Below are positions 1 to 13,878 of a stretch of 64,000 nucleotides of DNA, one piece after another. The stretch comes from Astropecten irregularis (Eukaryota > Echinodermata > Asteroidea > Paxillosida > Astropectinidae), in assembly GCA_963971285.1 (NCBI GenBank), contig OZ020249.1, positions 5,828,001 through 5,892,000 on the forward strand. The letters are read 5' to 3'. Each line of letters begins with the position of its first letter. Within the stretch, counting starts at the first letter, position 1. The translations under genes and the position numbers were made by a program. The notes beneath the pieces are model-generated. The model saw nothing but the letters and a program-made list of their open reading frames with translations, was not told where the DNA came from and made no database searches.

Positions 1-753
1 CTGGGAATGGTTCCTGGTAGTCATAGCTAGCTATGAGGAAGGTAGCGCGCATTTCTGAAAAAAGTCGGTTTGGGGCCAAAAATGAAAAAAGCTGCTGTGG
101 GGGACCACATGATTTTTCTTCAATTTCACTGGCTAACAAAATGGCCTCAAATTACACCAAAATCTTTCCATGACAAGCTGATTGGCATTTTTCTTGCTTG
201 GAATGGTTCCTGGTAGTCATAGCTACCTATGAGGAAGATAGCGCGCATTTCTGAAAAAAGTTACTTTTGGGCAAAAATTGAAAAAAAACTGCTGTGCGGG
301 ACCACATGATTTTTCTTAAATTTCACTGACTACCAAAATGGCCTCAAATTACACCAAAATCCTTCCATGACAAGTTGATTGGCATTTTTCTTGCTGGGAA
401 TGGTTCCTGGTAGTCATAGCTAGCTATGAGGAAGGTCGCGTGCATTTCTGAAAAAAGTCGGTTAGGGGACAAAATTGAAAAAAGCTGCTGTGCGGGACCA
501 CATGGATTTTTCTGAAATTTGACTGACTACCAAATTGGCCTCAAATTACACCAAAATCCTTCCATGACAAGTTGATTGGCATTTTTCTTGCTGGGAATGG
601 TTGCTGGTAGTCATAGCTAGCTATGAGGAAGGTAGCGCGCATTTCTGAAAAAAGTCGGTTTGGGGCCAAAATTGAAAAAAGCTGCTGTGGGGGACCACAT
701 GGATTTTTCTGAAATTTGACTGACTACCAAAATGGCCTCAAATTACACCAAAA

Positions 754-2347
754 TCTTTCCTTGACAAGCTGATTGGCATTTTTCTTGCTTGGAATGGTTC
801 CTGGTAGTCATAGCTACCTATGAGGAAGATAGCACGCATTTCTGAAAAAAGTCGGTTTGGGGCCAAAATTGAAAAAAGCTGCTGTGGGGGACCACACGAT
901 TTTTATTAAATTTCACTGGCTAACAAAATGGCCTCAACTTACACCAAAATCCTTCCATGACAATTTGATTGGCATTGTTCAAGCTCGAAATGGTTCCTGG
1001 TAGTCATAGCTAACTATGAGGAGATACATGTAGCGCGCATTTCTGAAAAAAGTTACTTTTGGGCAAAAATTGAAAAAAGCTGCTGTGGGGGACCACACGA
1101 TTTTTATTAAATTTCACTGGCTAACAAAATGGCCTCAACTTACACCAAAATCCTTCCATGACAATTTGATTGGCATTGTTCAAGCTCGAAATGGTTCCTG
1201 GTAGTCATAGCTACCTATGAGGAGATACATGTAGCGCGCATTTCTGAAAAAAATTACTTTTGGGCAAAAATTGAAAAAAAAATGCTGTGCGGGACCACAT
1301 GATTTTTCTTAAAATTTCACTGACTACCAAAATGGCCTCAAATTACACCAAAATCCTTCCATGACAAGTTGATAGGCATTTTTCTTGCTGGGAATGGTTC
1401 CTGGTAGTCATAGCTAGCTATGAGGAAGGTAGCGCGCATTTCTGAAAAAAGTCGGTTTGGGGCCAAAATTGAAAAAAGCTGCTGTGGGGGACCACATGGA
1501 TTTTTCTGAAATTTGACTGACTACCAAAATGGCCTCAAATTACACCAAAATCTTTCCTTGACAAGCTGATTGGCATTTTTCTTGCTTGGAATGGTTCCTG
1601 GTAGTCATAGCTACCTATGAGGAAGATAGCACGCATTTCTGAAAAAAGTCGGTTTGGGGCCAAAATTGAAAAAAGCTGCTGTGGGGGACCACACGATTTT
1701 TATTAAATTTCACTGGCTAACAAAATGGCCTCAACTTACACCAAAATCCTTCCATGACAATTTGATTGGCATTGTTCAAGCTCGAAATGGTTCCTGGTAG
1801 TCATAGCTACCTATGAGGAGATACATGTAGCGCGCATTTCTGAAAAAAGTTACTTTTGGGCAAAAATTGAAAAAAGCTGCTGTGGGGGACCACACGATTT
1901 TTATTAAATTTCACTGGCTAACAAAATGGCCTCAACTTACACCAAAATCCTTCCATGACAATTTGATTGGCATTGTTCAAGCTCGAAATGGTTCCTGGTA
2001 GTCATAGCTACCTATGAGGAGATACATGTAGCGCGCATTTCTGAAAAAAATTACTTTTGGGCAAAAATTGAAAAAAAAATGCTGTGCGGGACCACATGAT
2101 TTTTCTTAAAATTTCACTGACTACCAAAATGGCCTCAAATTACACCAAAATCCTTCCATGACAAGTTGATAGGCATTTTTCTTGCTGGGAATGGTTCCTG
2201 GTAGTCATAGCTAGCTATGAGGAAGGTAGCGCGTATTTCTGAAAAAAGTCTGTTTGGGGCCAAAATTGAAAAAAGATGCTGTGGGGGACCACATGATTTT
2301 TCTTAAATTTCACTGACTAACAAAATGGCCTCAAATTACACCAAAAT
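754..2347 (+). repeat. Duplicated 4-monomer S1 block (797-bp period)
   Basis: The rare variant TCTTTCCTTGAC occurs at 754 and again at 1551, and the following ~600 bases match almost base for base, including AGCACGCATTTC and GAGATACATGTAGCG. This is a four-monomer higher-order repeat. The same variant returns at 3932, twelve monomers further on. Confidence 0.75.
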
Positions 2348-5300
2348 CCTTGCATGACAAGTTGATTGACATTTTTCTTGCTGGGAATGGTTCCTGGTAG
2401 TCATAGCTACCTATGAGGAAGATAGTGCGCATTTCTGAAAAAAGTTACTTTTGGGCAAAAATTGAAAAAAACTGCTGTGGGGGACCACATGGATTTTTCT
2501 GAAATTTGACTGACTACTAAAATGGCCTCAAATTACACCAAAATCCTACCATGAAAAGTTGATTGGCATTTTTCTTGCTGGGAATGGTTCCTGGTAGTCA
2601 TAGCTAGCTATGAGGAAGGTAGCGCGGATTTTTGAAAAAAGTCGGTTTGGGGCCAAAAATGAAAAAAGCTGCTGTGGGGGACCACATGATTTTTCTTCAA
2701 TTTCACTGGCTAACAAAATGGCCTCAAATTACACCAAAATCTTTCCATGACAAGCTGATTGGCATTTTTCTTGCTTGGAATGGTTTCTGGTAGTCATAGC
2801 TACCTATGAGGAAGATAGCGCGCATTTCTGAAAAAAAGTTACTTTTGGGCAAAAATTGAAAAAAACTGCTGTGGGGGACCACATGGATTTTTCTGAAATT
2901 TGACTGACTACTAAAATGGCCTCAAATTACACCAAAATCCTACCATGAAAAGTTGATTGGCATTTTTCTTGCTGGGAATGGTTCCTGGTAGTCATAGCTA
3001 GCTATGAGGAAGGTAGCGCGGATTTTTGAAAAAAGTCGGTTTGGGGCCAAAATTGAAAAAAGCTGCTGTGGGGGACCACATGGATTTTTCTGAAATTTGA
3101 CTGACTACCAAAATGGCCTCAAATTACACCAAAATCTTTCCATGACAAGCTGATTGGCATTTTTCTTGCTTGGAATGGTTCCTGGTAGTCATAGCTACCT
3201 ATGAGGAAGATAGCACGCATTTCTGAAAAAAGTCGGTTTGGGGCCAAAATTGAAAAAAGCTGCTGTGGGGGACCACACGATTTTTATTAAATTTCACTGG
3301 CTAACAAAATGGCCTCAACTTACACCAAAATCCTTCCATGACAATTTGATTGCCATTGTTCAAGCTCGAAATGGTTCCTGGTAGTCATAGCTACCTATGA
3401 GGAGATACATGTAGCGCGCATTTCTGAAAAAAGTTACTTTTGGGCAAAAATTGAAAAAAGCTGCTGTGGGGGACCACACGATTTTTATTAAATTTCACTG
3501 GCTAACAAAATGGCCTCAACTTACACCAAAATCCTTCCATGACAATTTGATTGGCATTGTTCAAGCTCGAAATGGTTCCTGGTAGTCATAGCTACCTATG
3601 AGGAGATACATGTAGCGCGCATTTCTGAAAAAAGTTACTTTTGGGCAAAAATTGAAAAAAAACTGCTGTGCGGGACCACATGGATTTTTCTGAAATTTGA
3701 CTGACTACTAAAATGGCCTCAAATTACACCAAAATCCTACCATGAAAAGTTGATTGGCATTTTTCTTGCTGGGAATGGTTCCTGGTAGTCATAGCTAGCT
3801 ATGAGGAAGGTAGCGCGGATTTCTGAAAAAAGTCGGTTTGGGGCCAAAAATGAAAAAAGCTTCTGTGGGGGACCAAATGGATTTTTCTGAAATTTGACTG
3901 ACTACCAAAATGGCCTCAAATTACACCAAAATCTTTCCTTGACAAGCTGATTGGCATTTTTCTTGCTTGGAATGGTTCCTGGTAGTCATAGCTACCTATG
4001 AGGAAGATAGCACGCATTTCTGAAAAAAGTCGGTTTGGGGCCAAAATTGAAAAAAGCTGCTGTGGGGGACCACACGATTTTTATTAAATTTCACTGGCTA
4101 ACAAAATGGCCTCAACTTACACCAAAATCCTTCCATGACAATTTGATTGGCATTGTTCAAGCTCGAAATGGTTCCTGGTAGTCATAGCTACCTATGAGGA
4201 GATACATGTAGCGCGCATTTCTGAAAAAAATTACTTTTGGGCAAAAATTGAAAAAAAAATGCTGTGCGGGACCACATGATTTTTCTTAAAATTTCACTGA
4301 CTACCAAAATGGCCTCAAATTACACCAAAATCCTTCCATGACAAGTTGATAGGCATTTTTCTTGCTGGGAATGGTTCCTGGTAGTCATAGCTAGCTATGA
4401 GGAAGGTAGCGCGTATTTCTGAAAAAAGTCTGTTTGGGGCCAAAATTGAAAAAAGATGCTGTGGGGGACCACATGATTTTTCTTAAATTTCACTGACTAA
4501 CAAAATGGCCTCAAATTACACCAAAATCCTTGCATGACAAGTTGATTGACATTTTTCTTGCTGGGAATGGTTCCTGGTAGTCATAGCTACCTATGAGGAA
4601 GATAGTGCGCATTTCTGAAAAAAGTTACTTTTGGGCAAAAATTGAAAAAAACTGCTGTGGGGGACCACATGGATTTTTCTGAAATTTGACTGACTACTAA
4701 AATGGCCTCAAATTACACCAAAATCCTACCATGAAAAGTTGATTGGCATTTTTCTTGCTGGGAATGGTTCCTGGTAGTCATAGCTAGCTATGAGGAAGGT
4801 AGCGCGGATTTTTGAAAAAAGTCGGTTTGGGGCCAAAAATGAAAAAAGCTGCTGTGGGGGACCACATGATTTTTCTTCAATTTCACTGGCTAACAAAATG
4901 GCCTCAAATTACACCAAAATCTTTCCATGACAAGCTGATTGGCATTTTTCTTGCTTGGAATGGTTCCTGGTAGTCATAGCTACCTATGAGGAAGATAGCG
5001 CGCATTTCTGAAAAAAAGTTACTTTTGGGCAAAAATTGAAAAAAACTGCTGTGGGGGACCACATGGATTTTTCTGAAATTTGACTGACTACCAAAATGGC
5101 CTCAAATTACACCAAAATCTTTCCATGACAAGCTGATTGGCATTTTTCTTGCTTGGAATGGTTCCTGGTAGTCATAGCTACCTATGAGGAAGATAGCACG
5201 CATTTCTGAAAAAAGTCGGTTTGGGGCCAAAATTGAAAAAAGCTGCTGTGGGGGACCACACGATTTTTATTAAATTTCACTGGCTAACAAAATGGCCTCA

Positions 5301-5966
5301 ACTTACACCAAAATCCTTCCATGACAATTTGATTGCCATTGTTCAAGCTCGAAATGGTTCCTGGTAGTCATAGCTACCTATGAGGAGATACATGTAGCGC
5401 GCATTTCTGAAAAAAGTTACTTTTGGGCAAAAATTGAAAAAAGCTGCTGTGGGGGACCACACGATTTTTATTAAATTTCACTGGCTAACAAAATGGCCTC
5501 AACTTACACCAAAATCCTTCCATGACAATTTGATTGGCATTGTTCAAGCTCGAAATGGTTCCTGGTAGTCATAGCTACCTATGAGGAGATACATGTAGCG
5601 CGCATTTCTGAAAAAAGTTACTTTTGGGCAAAAATTGAAAAAAAACTGCTGTGCGGGACCACATGGATTTTTCTGAAATTTGACTGACTACTAAAATGGC
5701 CTCAAATTACACCAAAATCCTACCATGAAAAGTTGATTGGCATTTTTCTTGCTGGGAATGGTTCCTGGTAGTCATAGCTAGCTATGAGGAAGGTAGCGCG
5801 GATTTCTGAAAAAAGTCGGTTTGGGGCCAAAAATGAAAAAAGCTTCTGTGGGGGACCAAATGGATTTTTCTGAAATTTGACTGACTACCAAAATGGCCTC
5901 AAATTACACCAAAATCTTTCCATGACAAACTGATTGGCATTTTTCTTGCTGGGAATGGTTCCTGAT

Positions 5967-5988
5967 AGTCATAGCTACATGTAGCTAT
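5967..5988. repeat. Enlarged 22-bp perfect palindrome in S1
   Basis: The usual TCATAGCTAGCTATGA is expanded by CATGTA to a 22-bp perfect palindrome whose centre reads GCTACATGTAGC. The same variant is present at about 10922-10943. Both arms are intact. Confidence 0.8.
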
Positions 5989-6390
5989 GAGGAAGGTAGC
6001 GCGCATTTCTGAAAAAAGTCGGTTTGGGGCCAAAATTGAAAAAAGCTGCTGTGGGGGACCACATGATTTTTCTTCAATTTCACTGGCTAACAAAATGGCC
6101 TCAAATTACACCAAAATCCTTGCATGACAATTTGATTGGCATTGTTCAAACTCGAAATGGTTCCTGGTAGTCATAGCTACATATGAGGAAGATAGCGCGC
6201 ATTTCTGAAAAAAGTTACTTTTGGGCAAAAATTGAAAAAAAACTGCTGTGCGGGACCACATGATTTTTCTTAAATTTCACTGACTACCAAAATGGCCTCA
6301 AATTACACCAAAATCCTTCCATGACAAGTTGATTGGCATTTTTCTTGCTGGGAATGGTTCCTGGTAGTCATAGCTAGCTATGAGGAAGGT

Positions 6391-9300
6391 CGCGTGCATT
6401 TCTGAAAAAAGTCGGTTAGGGGACAAAATTGAAAAAAGCTGCTGTGCGGGACCACATGGATTTTTCTGAAATTTGACTGACTACCAAATTGGCCTCAAAT
6501 TACACCAAAATCCTTCCATGACAAGTTGATTGGCATTTTTCTTGCTGGGAATGGTTGCTGGTAGTCATAGCTAGCTATGAGGAAGGTAGCGCGCATTTCT
6601 GAAAAAAGTCGGTTTGGGGCCAAAATTGAAAAAAGCTGCTGTGGGGGACCACATGGATTTTTCTGAAATTTGACTGACTACCAAAATGGCCTCAAATTAC
6701 ACCAAAATCTTTCCATGACAAGCTGATTGGCATTTTTCTTGCTTGGAATGGTTCCTGGTAGTCATAGCTACCTATGAGGAAGATAGCACGCATTTCTGAA
6801 AAAAGTCGGTTTGGGGCCAAAATTGAAAAAAGCTGCTGTGGGGGACCACACGATTTTTATTAAATTTCACTGGCTAACAAAATGGCCTCAACTTACACCA
6901 AAATCCTTCCATGACAATTTGATTGGCATTGTTCAAGCTCGAAATGGTTCCTGGTAGTCATAGCTACCTATGAGGAGATACATGTAGCGCGCATTTCTGA
7001 AAAAAGTTACTTTTGGGCAAAAATTGAAAAAAGCTGCTGTGGGGGACCACACGATTTTTATTAAATTTCACTGGCTAACAAAATGGCCTCAACTTACACC
7101 AAAATCCTTCCATGACAATTTGATTGGCATTGTTCAAGCTCGAAATGGTTCCTGGTAGTCATAGCTACCTATGAGGAGATACATGTAGCGCGCATTTCTG
7201 AAAAAAAGTTACTTTTGGGCAAAAATTGAAAAAAAAATGCTGTGCGGGACCACATGATTTTTCTTAAAATTTCACTGACTACCAAAATGGCCTCAAATTA
7301 CACCAAAATCCTTCCATGACAAGTTGATAGGCATTTTTCTTGCTGGGAATGGTTCCTGGTAGTCATAGCTAGCTATGAGGAAGGTAGCGCGTATTTCTGA
7401 AAAAAGTCTGTTTGGGGCCAAAATTGAAAAAAGATGCTGTGGGGGACCACATGATTTTTCTTAAATTTCACTGACTAACAAAATGGCCTCAAATTACACC
7501 AAAATCCTTGCATGACAAGTTGATTGACATTTTTCTTGCTGGGAATGGTTCCTGGTAGTCATAGCTACCTATGAGGAAGATAGTGCGCATTTCTGAAAAA
7601 AGTTACTTTTGGGCAAAAATTGAAAAAAACTGCTGTGGGGGACCACATGGATTTTTCTGAAATTTGACTGACTACTAAAATGGCCTCAAATTACACCAAA
7701 ATCCTACCATGAAAAGTTGATTGGCATTTTTCTTGCTGGGAATGGTTCCTGGTAGTCATAGCTAGCTATGAGGAAGGTAGCGCGCATTTCTGAAAAAAGT
7801 CGGTTTGGGGCCAAAAATGAAAAAAGCTGCTGTGGGGGACCACATGATTTTTCTTCAATTTCACTGGCTAACAAAATGGCCTCAAATTACACCAAAATCT
7901 TTCCATGACAAGCTGATTGGCATTTTTCTTGCTTGGAATGGTTCCTGGTAGTCATAGCTACCTATGAGGAAGATAGCGCGCATTTCTGAAAAAAGTTACT
8001 TTTGGGCAAAAATTGAAAAAAAACTGCTGTGCGGGACCACATGATTTTTCTTAAATTTCACTGACTACCAAAATGGCCTCAAATTACACCAAAATCCTTC
8101 CATGACAAGTTGATTGGCATTTTTCTTGCTGGGAATGGTTCCTGGTAGTCATAGCTAGCTATGAGGAAGGTCGCGTGCATTTCTGAAAAAAGTCGGTTAG
8201 GGGACAAAATTGAAAAAAGCTGCTGTGCGGGACCACATGGATTTTTCTGAAATTTGACTGACTACCAAATTGGCCTCAAATTACACCAAAATCCTTCCAT
8301 GACAAGTTGATTGGCATTTTTCTTGCTGGGAATGGTTGCTGGTAGTCATAGCTAGCTATGAGGAAGGTAGCGCGCATTTCTGAAAAAAGTCGGTTTGGGG
8401 CCAAAATTGAAAAAAGCTGCTGTGGGGGACCACATGGATTTTTCTGAAATTTGACTGACTACCAAAATGGCCTCAAATTACACCAAAATCTTTCCATGAC
8501 AAGTTGATTGGCATTTTTCTTGCTTGGAATGGTTCCTGGTAGTCATAGCTACCTATGAGGAAGATAGCACGCATTTCTGAAAAAAGTCGGTTTGGGGCCA
8601 AAATTGAAAAAAGCTGCTGTGGGGGACCACACGATTTTTATTAAATTTCACTGGCTAACAAAATGGCCTCAACTTACACCAAAATCCTTCCATGACAATT
8701 TGATTGGCATTGTTCAAGCTCGAAATGGTTCCTGGTAGTCATAGCTACCTATGAGGAGATACATGTAGCGCGCATTTCTGAAAAAAGTTACTTTTGGGCA
8801 AAAATTGAAAAAAGCTGCTGTGGGGGACCACACGATTTTTATTAAATTTCACTGGCTAACAAAATGGCCTCAACTTACACCAAAATCCTTCCATGACAAT
8901 TTGATTGGCATTGTTCAAGCTCGAAATGGTTCCTGGTAGTCATAGCTACCTATGAGGAGATACATGTAGCGCGCATTTCTGAAAAAAATTACTTTTGGGC
9001 AAAAATTGAAAAAAAAATGCTGTGCGGGACCACATGATTTTTCTTAAAATTTCACTGACTACCAAAATGGCCTCAAATTACACCAAAATCCTTCCATGAC
9101 AAGTTGATAGGCATTTTTCTTGCTGGGAATGGTTCCTGGTAGTCATAGCTAGCTATGAGGAAGGTAGCGCGTATTTCTGAAAAAAGTCTGTTTGGGGCCA
9201 AAATTGAAAAAAGATGCTGTGGGGGACCACATGATTTTTCTTAAATTTCACTGACTAACAAAATGGCCTCAAATTACACCAAAATCCTTGCATGACAAGT

Positions 9301-9770
9301 TGATTGACATTTTTCTTGCTGGGAATGGTTCCTGGTAGTCATAGCTACCTATGAGGAAGATAGTGCGCATTTCTGAAAAAAGTTACTTTTGGGCAAAAAT
9401 TGAAAAAAACTGCTGTGGGGGACCACATGGATTTTTCTGAAATTTGACTGACTACTAAAATGGCCTCAAATTACACCAAAATCCTACCATGAAAAGTTGA
9501 TTGGCATTTTTCTTGCTGGGAATGGTTCCTGGTAGTCATAGCTAGCTATGAGGAAGGTAGCGCGGATTTTTGAAAAAAGTCGGTTTGGGGCCAAAAATGA
9601 AAAAAGCTGCTGTGGGGGACCACATGATTTTTCTTCAATTTCACTGGCTAACAAAATGGCCTCAAATTACACCAAAATCTTTCCATGACAAGCTGATTGG
9701 CATTTTTCTTGCTTGGAATGGTTCCTGGTAGTCATAGCTACCTATGAGGAAGATAGCGCGCATTTCTGAA
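6391..9770 (+). repeat. Tandem 9-monomer higher-order repeat of S1 (1.78 kb)
   Basis: The marker CGCGTGCATTTCTG with GTTAGGGGAC occurs at 6391 and 8172 (1781 bp apart). A second marker, GCGTATTTCTG with AGTCTGTTTGG, occurs at 7389 and 9169 (1780 bp apart). Sequence between the markers agrees, so a nine-monomer block is repeated. The match fades near 7990 versus 9770. Confidence 0.75.
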
Positions 9771-12700
9771 AAAAAGTTACTTTTGGGCAAAAATTGAAAA
9801 AAACTGCTGTGGGGGACCACATGGATTTTTCTGAAATTTGACTGACTACTAAAATGGCCTCAAATTACACCAAAATCCTACCATGAAAAGTTGATTGGCA
9901 TTTTTCTTGCTGGGAATGGTTCCTGGTAGTCATAGCTAGCTATGAGGAAGGTAGCGCGGATTTTTGAAAAAAGTCGGTTTGGGGCCAAAATTGAAAAAAG
10001 CTGCTGTGGGGGACCACATGGATTTTTCTGAAATTTGACTGACTACCAAAATGGCCTCAAATTACACCAAAATCTTTCCATGACAAGCTGATTGGCATTT
10101 TTCTTGCTTGGAATGGTTCCTGGTAGTCATAGCTACCTATGAGGAAGATAGCACGCATTTCTGAAAAAAGTCGGTTTGGGGCCAAAATTGAAAAAAGCTG
10201 CTGTGGGGGACCACACGATTTTTATTAAATTTCACTGGCTAACAAAATGGCCTCAACTTACACCAAAATCCTTCCATGACAATTTGATTGCCATTGTTCA
10301 AGCTCGAAATGGTTCCTGGTAGTCATAGCTACCTATGAGGAGATACATGTAGCGCGCATTTCTGAAACAAGTTACTTTTGGGCAAAAATTGAAAAAAGCT
10401 GCTGTGGGGGACCACACGATTTTTATTAAATTTCACTGGCTAACAAAATGGCCTCAACTTACACCAAAATCCTTCCATGACAATTTGATTGGCATTGTTC
10501 AAGCTCGAAATGGTTCCTGGTAGTCATAGCTACCTATGAGGAGATACATGTAGCGCGCATTTCTGAAAAAAGTTACTTTTGGGCAAAAATTGAAAAAAAA
10601 CTGCTGTGCGGGACCACATGGATTTTTCTGAAATTTGACTGACTACTAAAATGGCCTCAAATTACACCAAAATCCTACCATGAAAAGTTGATTGGCATTT
10701 TTCTTGCTGGGAATGGTTCCTGGTAGTCATAGCTAGCTATGAGGAAGGTAGCGCGGATTTCTGAAAAAAGTCGGTTTGGGGCCAAAAATGAAAAAAGCTT
10801 CTGTGGGGGACCAAATGGATTTTTCTGAAATTTGACTGACTACCAAAATGGCCTCAAATTACACCAAAATCTTTCCATGACAAGCTGATTGGCATTTTTC
10901 TTGCTGGGAATGGTTCCTGATAGTCATAGCTACATGTAGCTATGAGGAAGGTAGCGCGCATTTCTGAAAAAAGTCGGTTTGGGGCCAAAATTGAAAAAAG
11001 CTGCTGTGGGGGACCACATGATTTTTCTTCAATTTCACTGGCTAACAAAATGGCCTCAAATTACACCAAAATCCTTGCATGACAATTTGATTGGCATTGT
11101 TCAAACTCGAAATGGTTCCTGGTAGTCATAGCTACATATGAGGAAGATAGCGCGCATTTCTGAAAAAAGTTACTTTTGGGCAAAAATTGAAAAAAAACTG
11201 CTGTGCGGGACCACATGATTTTTCTTAAATTTCACTGACTACCAAAATGGCCTCAAATTACACCAAAATCCTTCCATGACAAGTTGATTGGCATTTTTCT
11301 TGCTGGGAATGGTTCCTGGTAGTCATAGCTAGCTATGAGGAAGGTCGCGTGCATTTCTGAAAAAAGTCGGTTAGGGGACAAAATTGAAAAAAGCTGCTGT
11401 GCGGGACCACGTGGATTTTTCTGAAATTTGACTGACTACCAAATTGGCCTCAAATTACACCAAAATCCTTCCATGACAAGTTGATTGGCATTTTTCTTGC
11501 TGGGAATGGTTGCTGGTAGTCATAGCTAGCTATGAGGAAGGTAGCGCATTTCTGAAAAAAGTCGGTTTGGGGCCAAAATTGAAAAAAGCTGCTGTGGGGG
11601 ACCAAAAGGATTTTTCTGAAATTTGACTGACTACCAAAATGGCCTCAAATTACACCAAAATCCTCCCATGACAAGTTGATAGGAATTTTTCTTGCTGGGA
11701 ATGGTTCCTGATAGTCATAGCTAGCTATGAGGAAGGTAGCGCGCATTTTCGAAAAAAGTCGGTTTGGGGCCAAAATTGAAAAAAGCTGCTGTGGGGGACC
11801 ACATGGATTTTTCTGAAATTTGACTGACTACCAAAATGGCCTCAAATTACACCAAAATCCTTCCATGACAAGTTGATAGGAATTTTTCTTACTGGGAATG
11901 GTTCCTGGTAGTCATAGCTAGCTATGAGGAAGGTAGCGCGTATTTCTGAAAAAAGTTGGTTTGGGGCTTAATATGAAAAAAGCTGCTGTGGGGGACCACA
12001 TGGATTTTTCTGAAATTTGACTGACTACCAAAATGGCCTCAAATTACACCAAAACCCTTGTATGACAATTTGATTGGCATTTTTTAAGCTCGAAATGGTT
12101 CCTGGTAGTCATAGCTACCTATGAGGAAGATAGCGCGCATTTCTGAAAAAAAGTTACTTTTGGGCAAAAATTGAAAAAAACTGCTGTGGGGGACCACATG
12201 ATTTTTCTTAAATTTCACTGACTACCAAAATGGCCTCAAATTACACGAAAATCCTTCCATGACAAGTTGATTGGCATTTTTCTTGCTGGGAATGGTTCCT
12301 GGTAGTCATAGCTAGCTATGAGGAAGGTAGCGCGCATTTCTGAAAAAAGTCGGTTTGGGGCCAAAATTGAAAAAAGCTGCTGTGGGGGACCACATGGATT
12401 TTTCTGAAATTTGACTGACTACCAAAATGGCCTCAAATTACACCAAAACCCTTGCATGACAATTTGATTGGCATTTTTTAAGCTCGAAATGGTTGCTGGT
12501 AGTCATAGCTAGCTATGAGGAAGGTAGCGCGCATTTCTGAAAAAAGTCGGTTTGGGGCCAAAATTGAAAAAAGCTGCGGTGGGGGACCACATGGATTTTT
12601 CTGAAATTTGACTGACTACCAAAATGGCCTCAAATTACACCAAAATCCTTCCATGACAAGTTGATTGGCATTTTTCTTGCTGGGAATGGTTCCTGGTAGT

Positions 12701-13500
12701 CATAGCTAGCTATGAGGAAGGTAGCGCGCATTTCTGAAAAAAGTCGGTTTGGGGCCAAAATTGAAAAAAGCTGCTGTGGGGGACCACATGGATTTTTCTG
12801 AAATTTGACTGACTACCAAAATGGCCTCAAATTACACCAAAATCCTTCCATGACAAGTTGATTGGCATTTTTCTTGCTGGGAATGGTTCCTGGTAGTCAT
12901 AGCTAGCTATGAGGAAGGTAGCGCGCATTTCTGAAAAAAGTCGGTTTGGGGCCAAAATTGAAAAAAGCTGCTGTTGGGGAACACATGGATTTTCCTGAAA
13001 TTTGACTGACTACCAAAATGGCCTCAAATTACACAAAAATCCTTCAATGACAAGTTGATTGGCATTTTTCTTGCTGGCAATGGTTGCTGGTAGTCATAGC
13101 TAGCTATGAGGAAGGTAGCGCGCATTTCTGAAAAAAGTCGGTTTGGGGCCAAAATTGAAAAAAGCTGCTGTGGGGGACCACATGGATTTTTCTGAAATTT
13201 GACTGACTACCAAAATGGCCTCAAATTACACCAAAATCCTTCCATGACAAGTTGATTGGCATTTTTCTTGCTGGGAATGGTTCCTGGTAGTCATAGCTAG
13301 CTTTGAGGAAGGTAGCGCGCATTTCTGAAAAAAGTCGGTTTGGGGCCAAAATTGAAAAGAACTGCTGTGGGGGACCACATGATTTTTCTTAAATTTCACT
13401 GACTAACAAAATGGCCTCAAATTACACAAAAATCCATGCATGACAATTTGATTGGCATTTTTCAAGCTCGAAATGGTTCCTAGTAGTCAGACATTCACAT

Positions 13501-13805
13501 GTCTATCTCCCTCTAGTGATCATGATGAGTCAGGTATTGCCACTCAATTTATAACCCCCGTTTCAGACAGGTGTCCCAGCATTGCCATTGAACTCAATAG
13601 ATCAGGAGCGACTTTAGGTCGACCCAATTCAGATTTTGGTTTCAGATAGGCAAACTTATGACACTGGAGAACAAGTAGGCCTACAAACAAACGGACATAG
13701 CAACCAATCTGATGTCAGATTAGATCTTTTGTATTACAAGAAGGAGACAGACACTCACTTGAGTGGCAATACCTGACTCATCATGATCACTAGAGGGAGA
13801 CAGAC
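13501..13805. repeat. Inverted-repeat sub-element inside M1
   Basis: Arms 13501-13547 and 13759-13805 are reverse complements over 47 bp with one mismatch in this copy (GTCTATCTCC versus GTCTGTCTCC), enclosing 211 bp. The layout fits a MITE of about 305 bp at the core of the module. The same pair is present at the left side of the other modules. Confidence 0.75.
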
Positions 13806-13878
13806 ACTGTCTAAGGCATCCCCATTAGCAACCGCTGTACAATCATACATGCAGATGTTGATATGGAAACATCCTTAC

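Larger units (their letters stand above)
5899..11400 (+). repeat. 4.96-kb S1 higher-order repeat pair
   Basis: Monomers at about 5899-6400 and 10854-11355 share private variants: an enlarged 22-bp palindrome with ACATGTA at its centre, TTCAAACTCG, and CGCGTGCATTTC at 6391 and 11346. Both markers give a spacing of 4955 bp. Between the copies one extra monomer lies in the second (compare 5040-5100 with 9780-9960), as expected from unequal exchange. Confidence 0.65.
1..13489 (+). repeat. S1 satellite array, block A (~197-bp monomer)
   Basis: Head-to-tail array of about 68 monomers of 195-200 bp. Landmarks in order within a monomer are GGAATGGTTCCTGGTAGTC, a 16-bp perfect palindrome TCATAGCTAGCTATGA (variant TAGCTACCTA breaks its centre), GCGCGCATTTCTGAAAAAAG, a GGGGGACCACATG core, and CAAAATGGCCTCAAATTACA. 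Two head types alternate: TTGCTGGGAATGG and TCAAGCTCGAAATGG. Variants recur in blocks, so the array has higher-order structure, while the last ~2 kb before 13489 is more uniform. It is unlikely to code: stops lie in all frames and only 64-65 residue ORFs occur. The left edge lies outside the window. Confidence 0.97.

Noticed and set aside
1-13489. CRISPR-like repetition
   Set aside because: Contiguous tandem monomers without unique spacers, in a eukaryotic context, with no cas genes.
1-13489. CENP-B box in S1
   Set aside because: No match to the TTCG..A..CGGGA core in the monomer; centromere identity cannot be claimed from the sequence.
13452-13649. 65-codon ORF spanning the S1/module junction, seen in several modules
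   Set aside because: It starts in satellite and crosses the junction; conservation follows from copying of the module.
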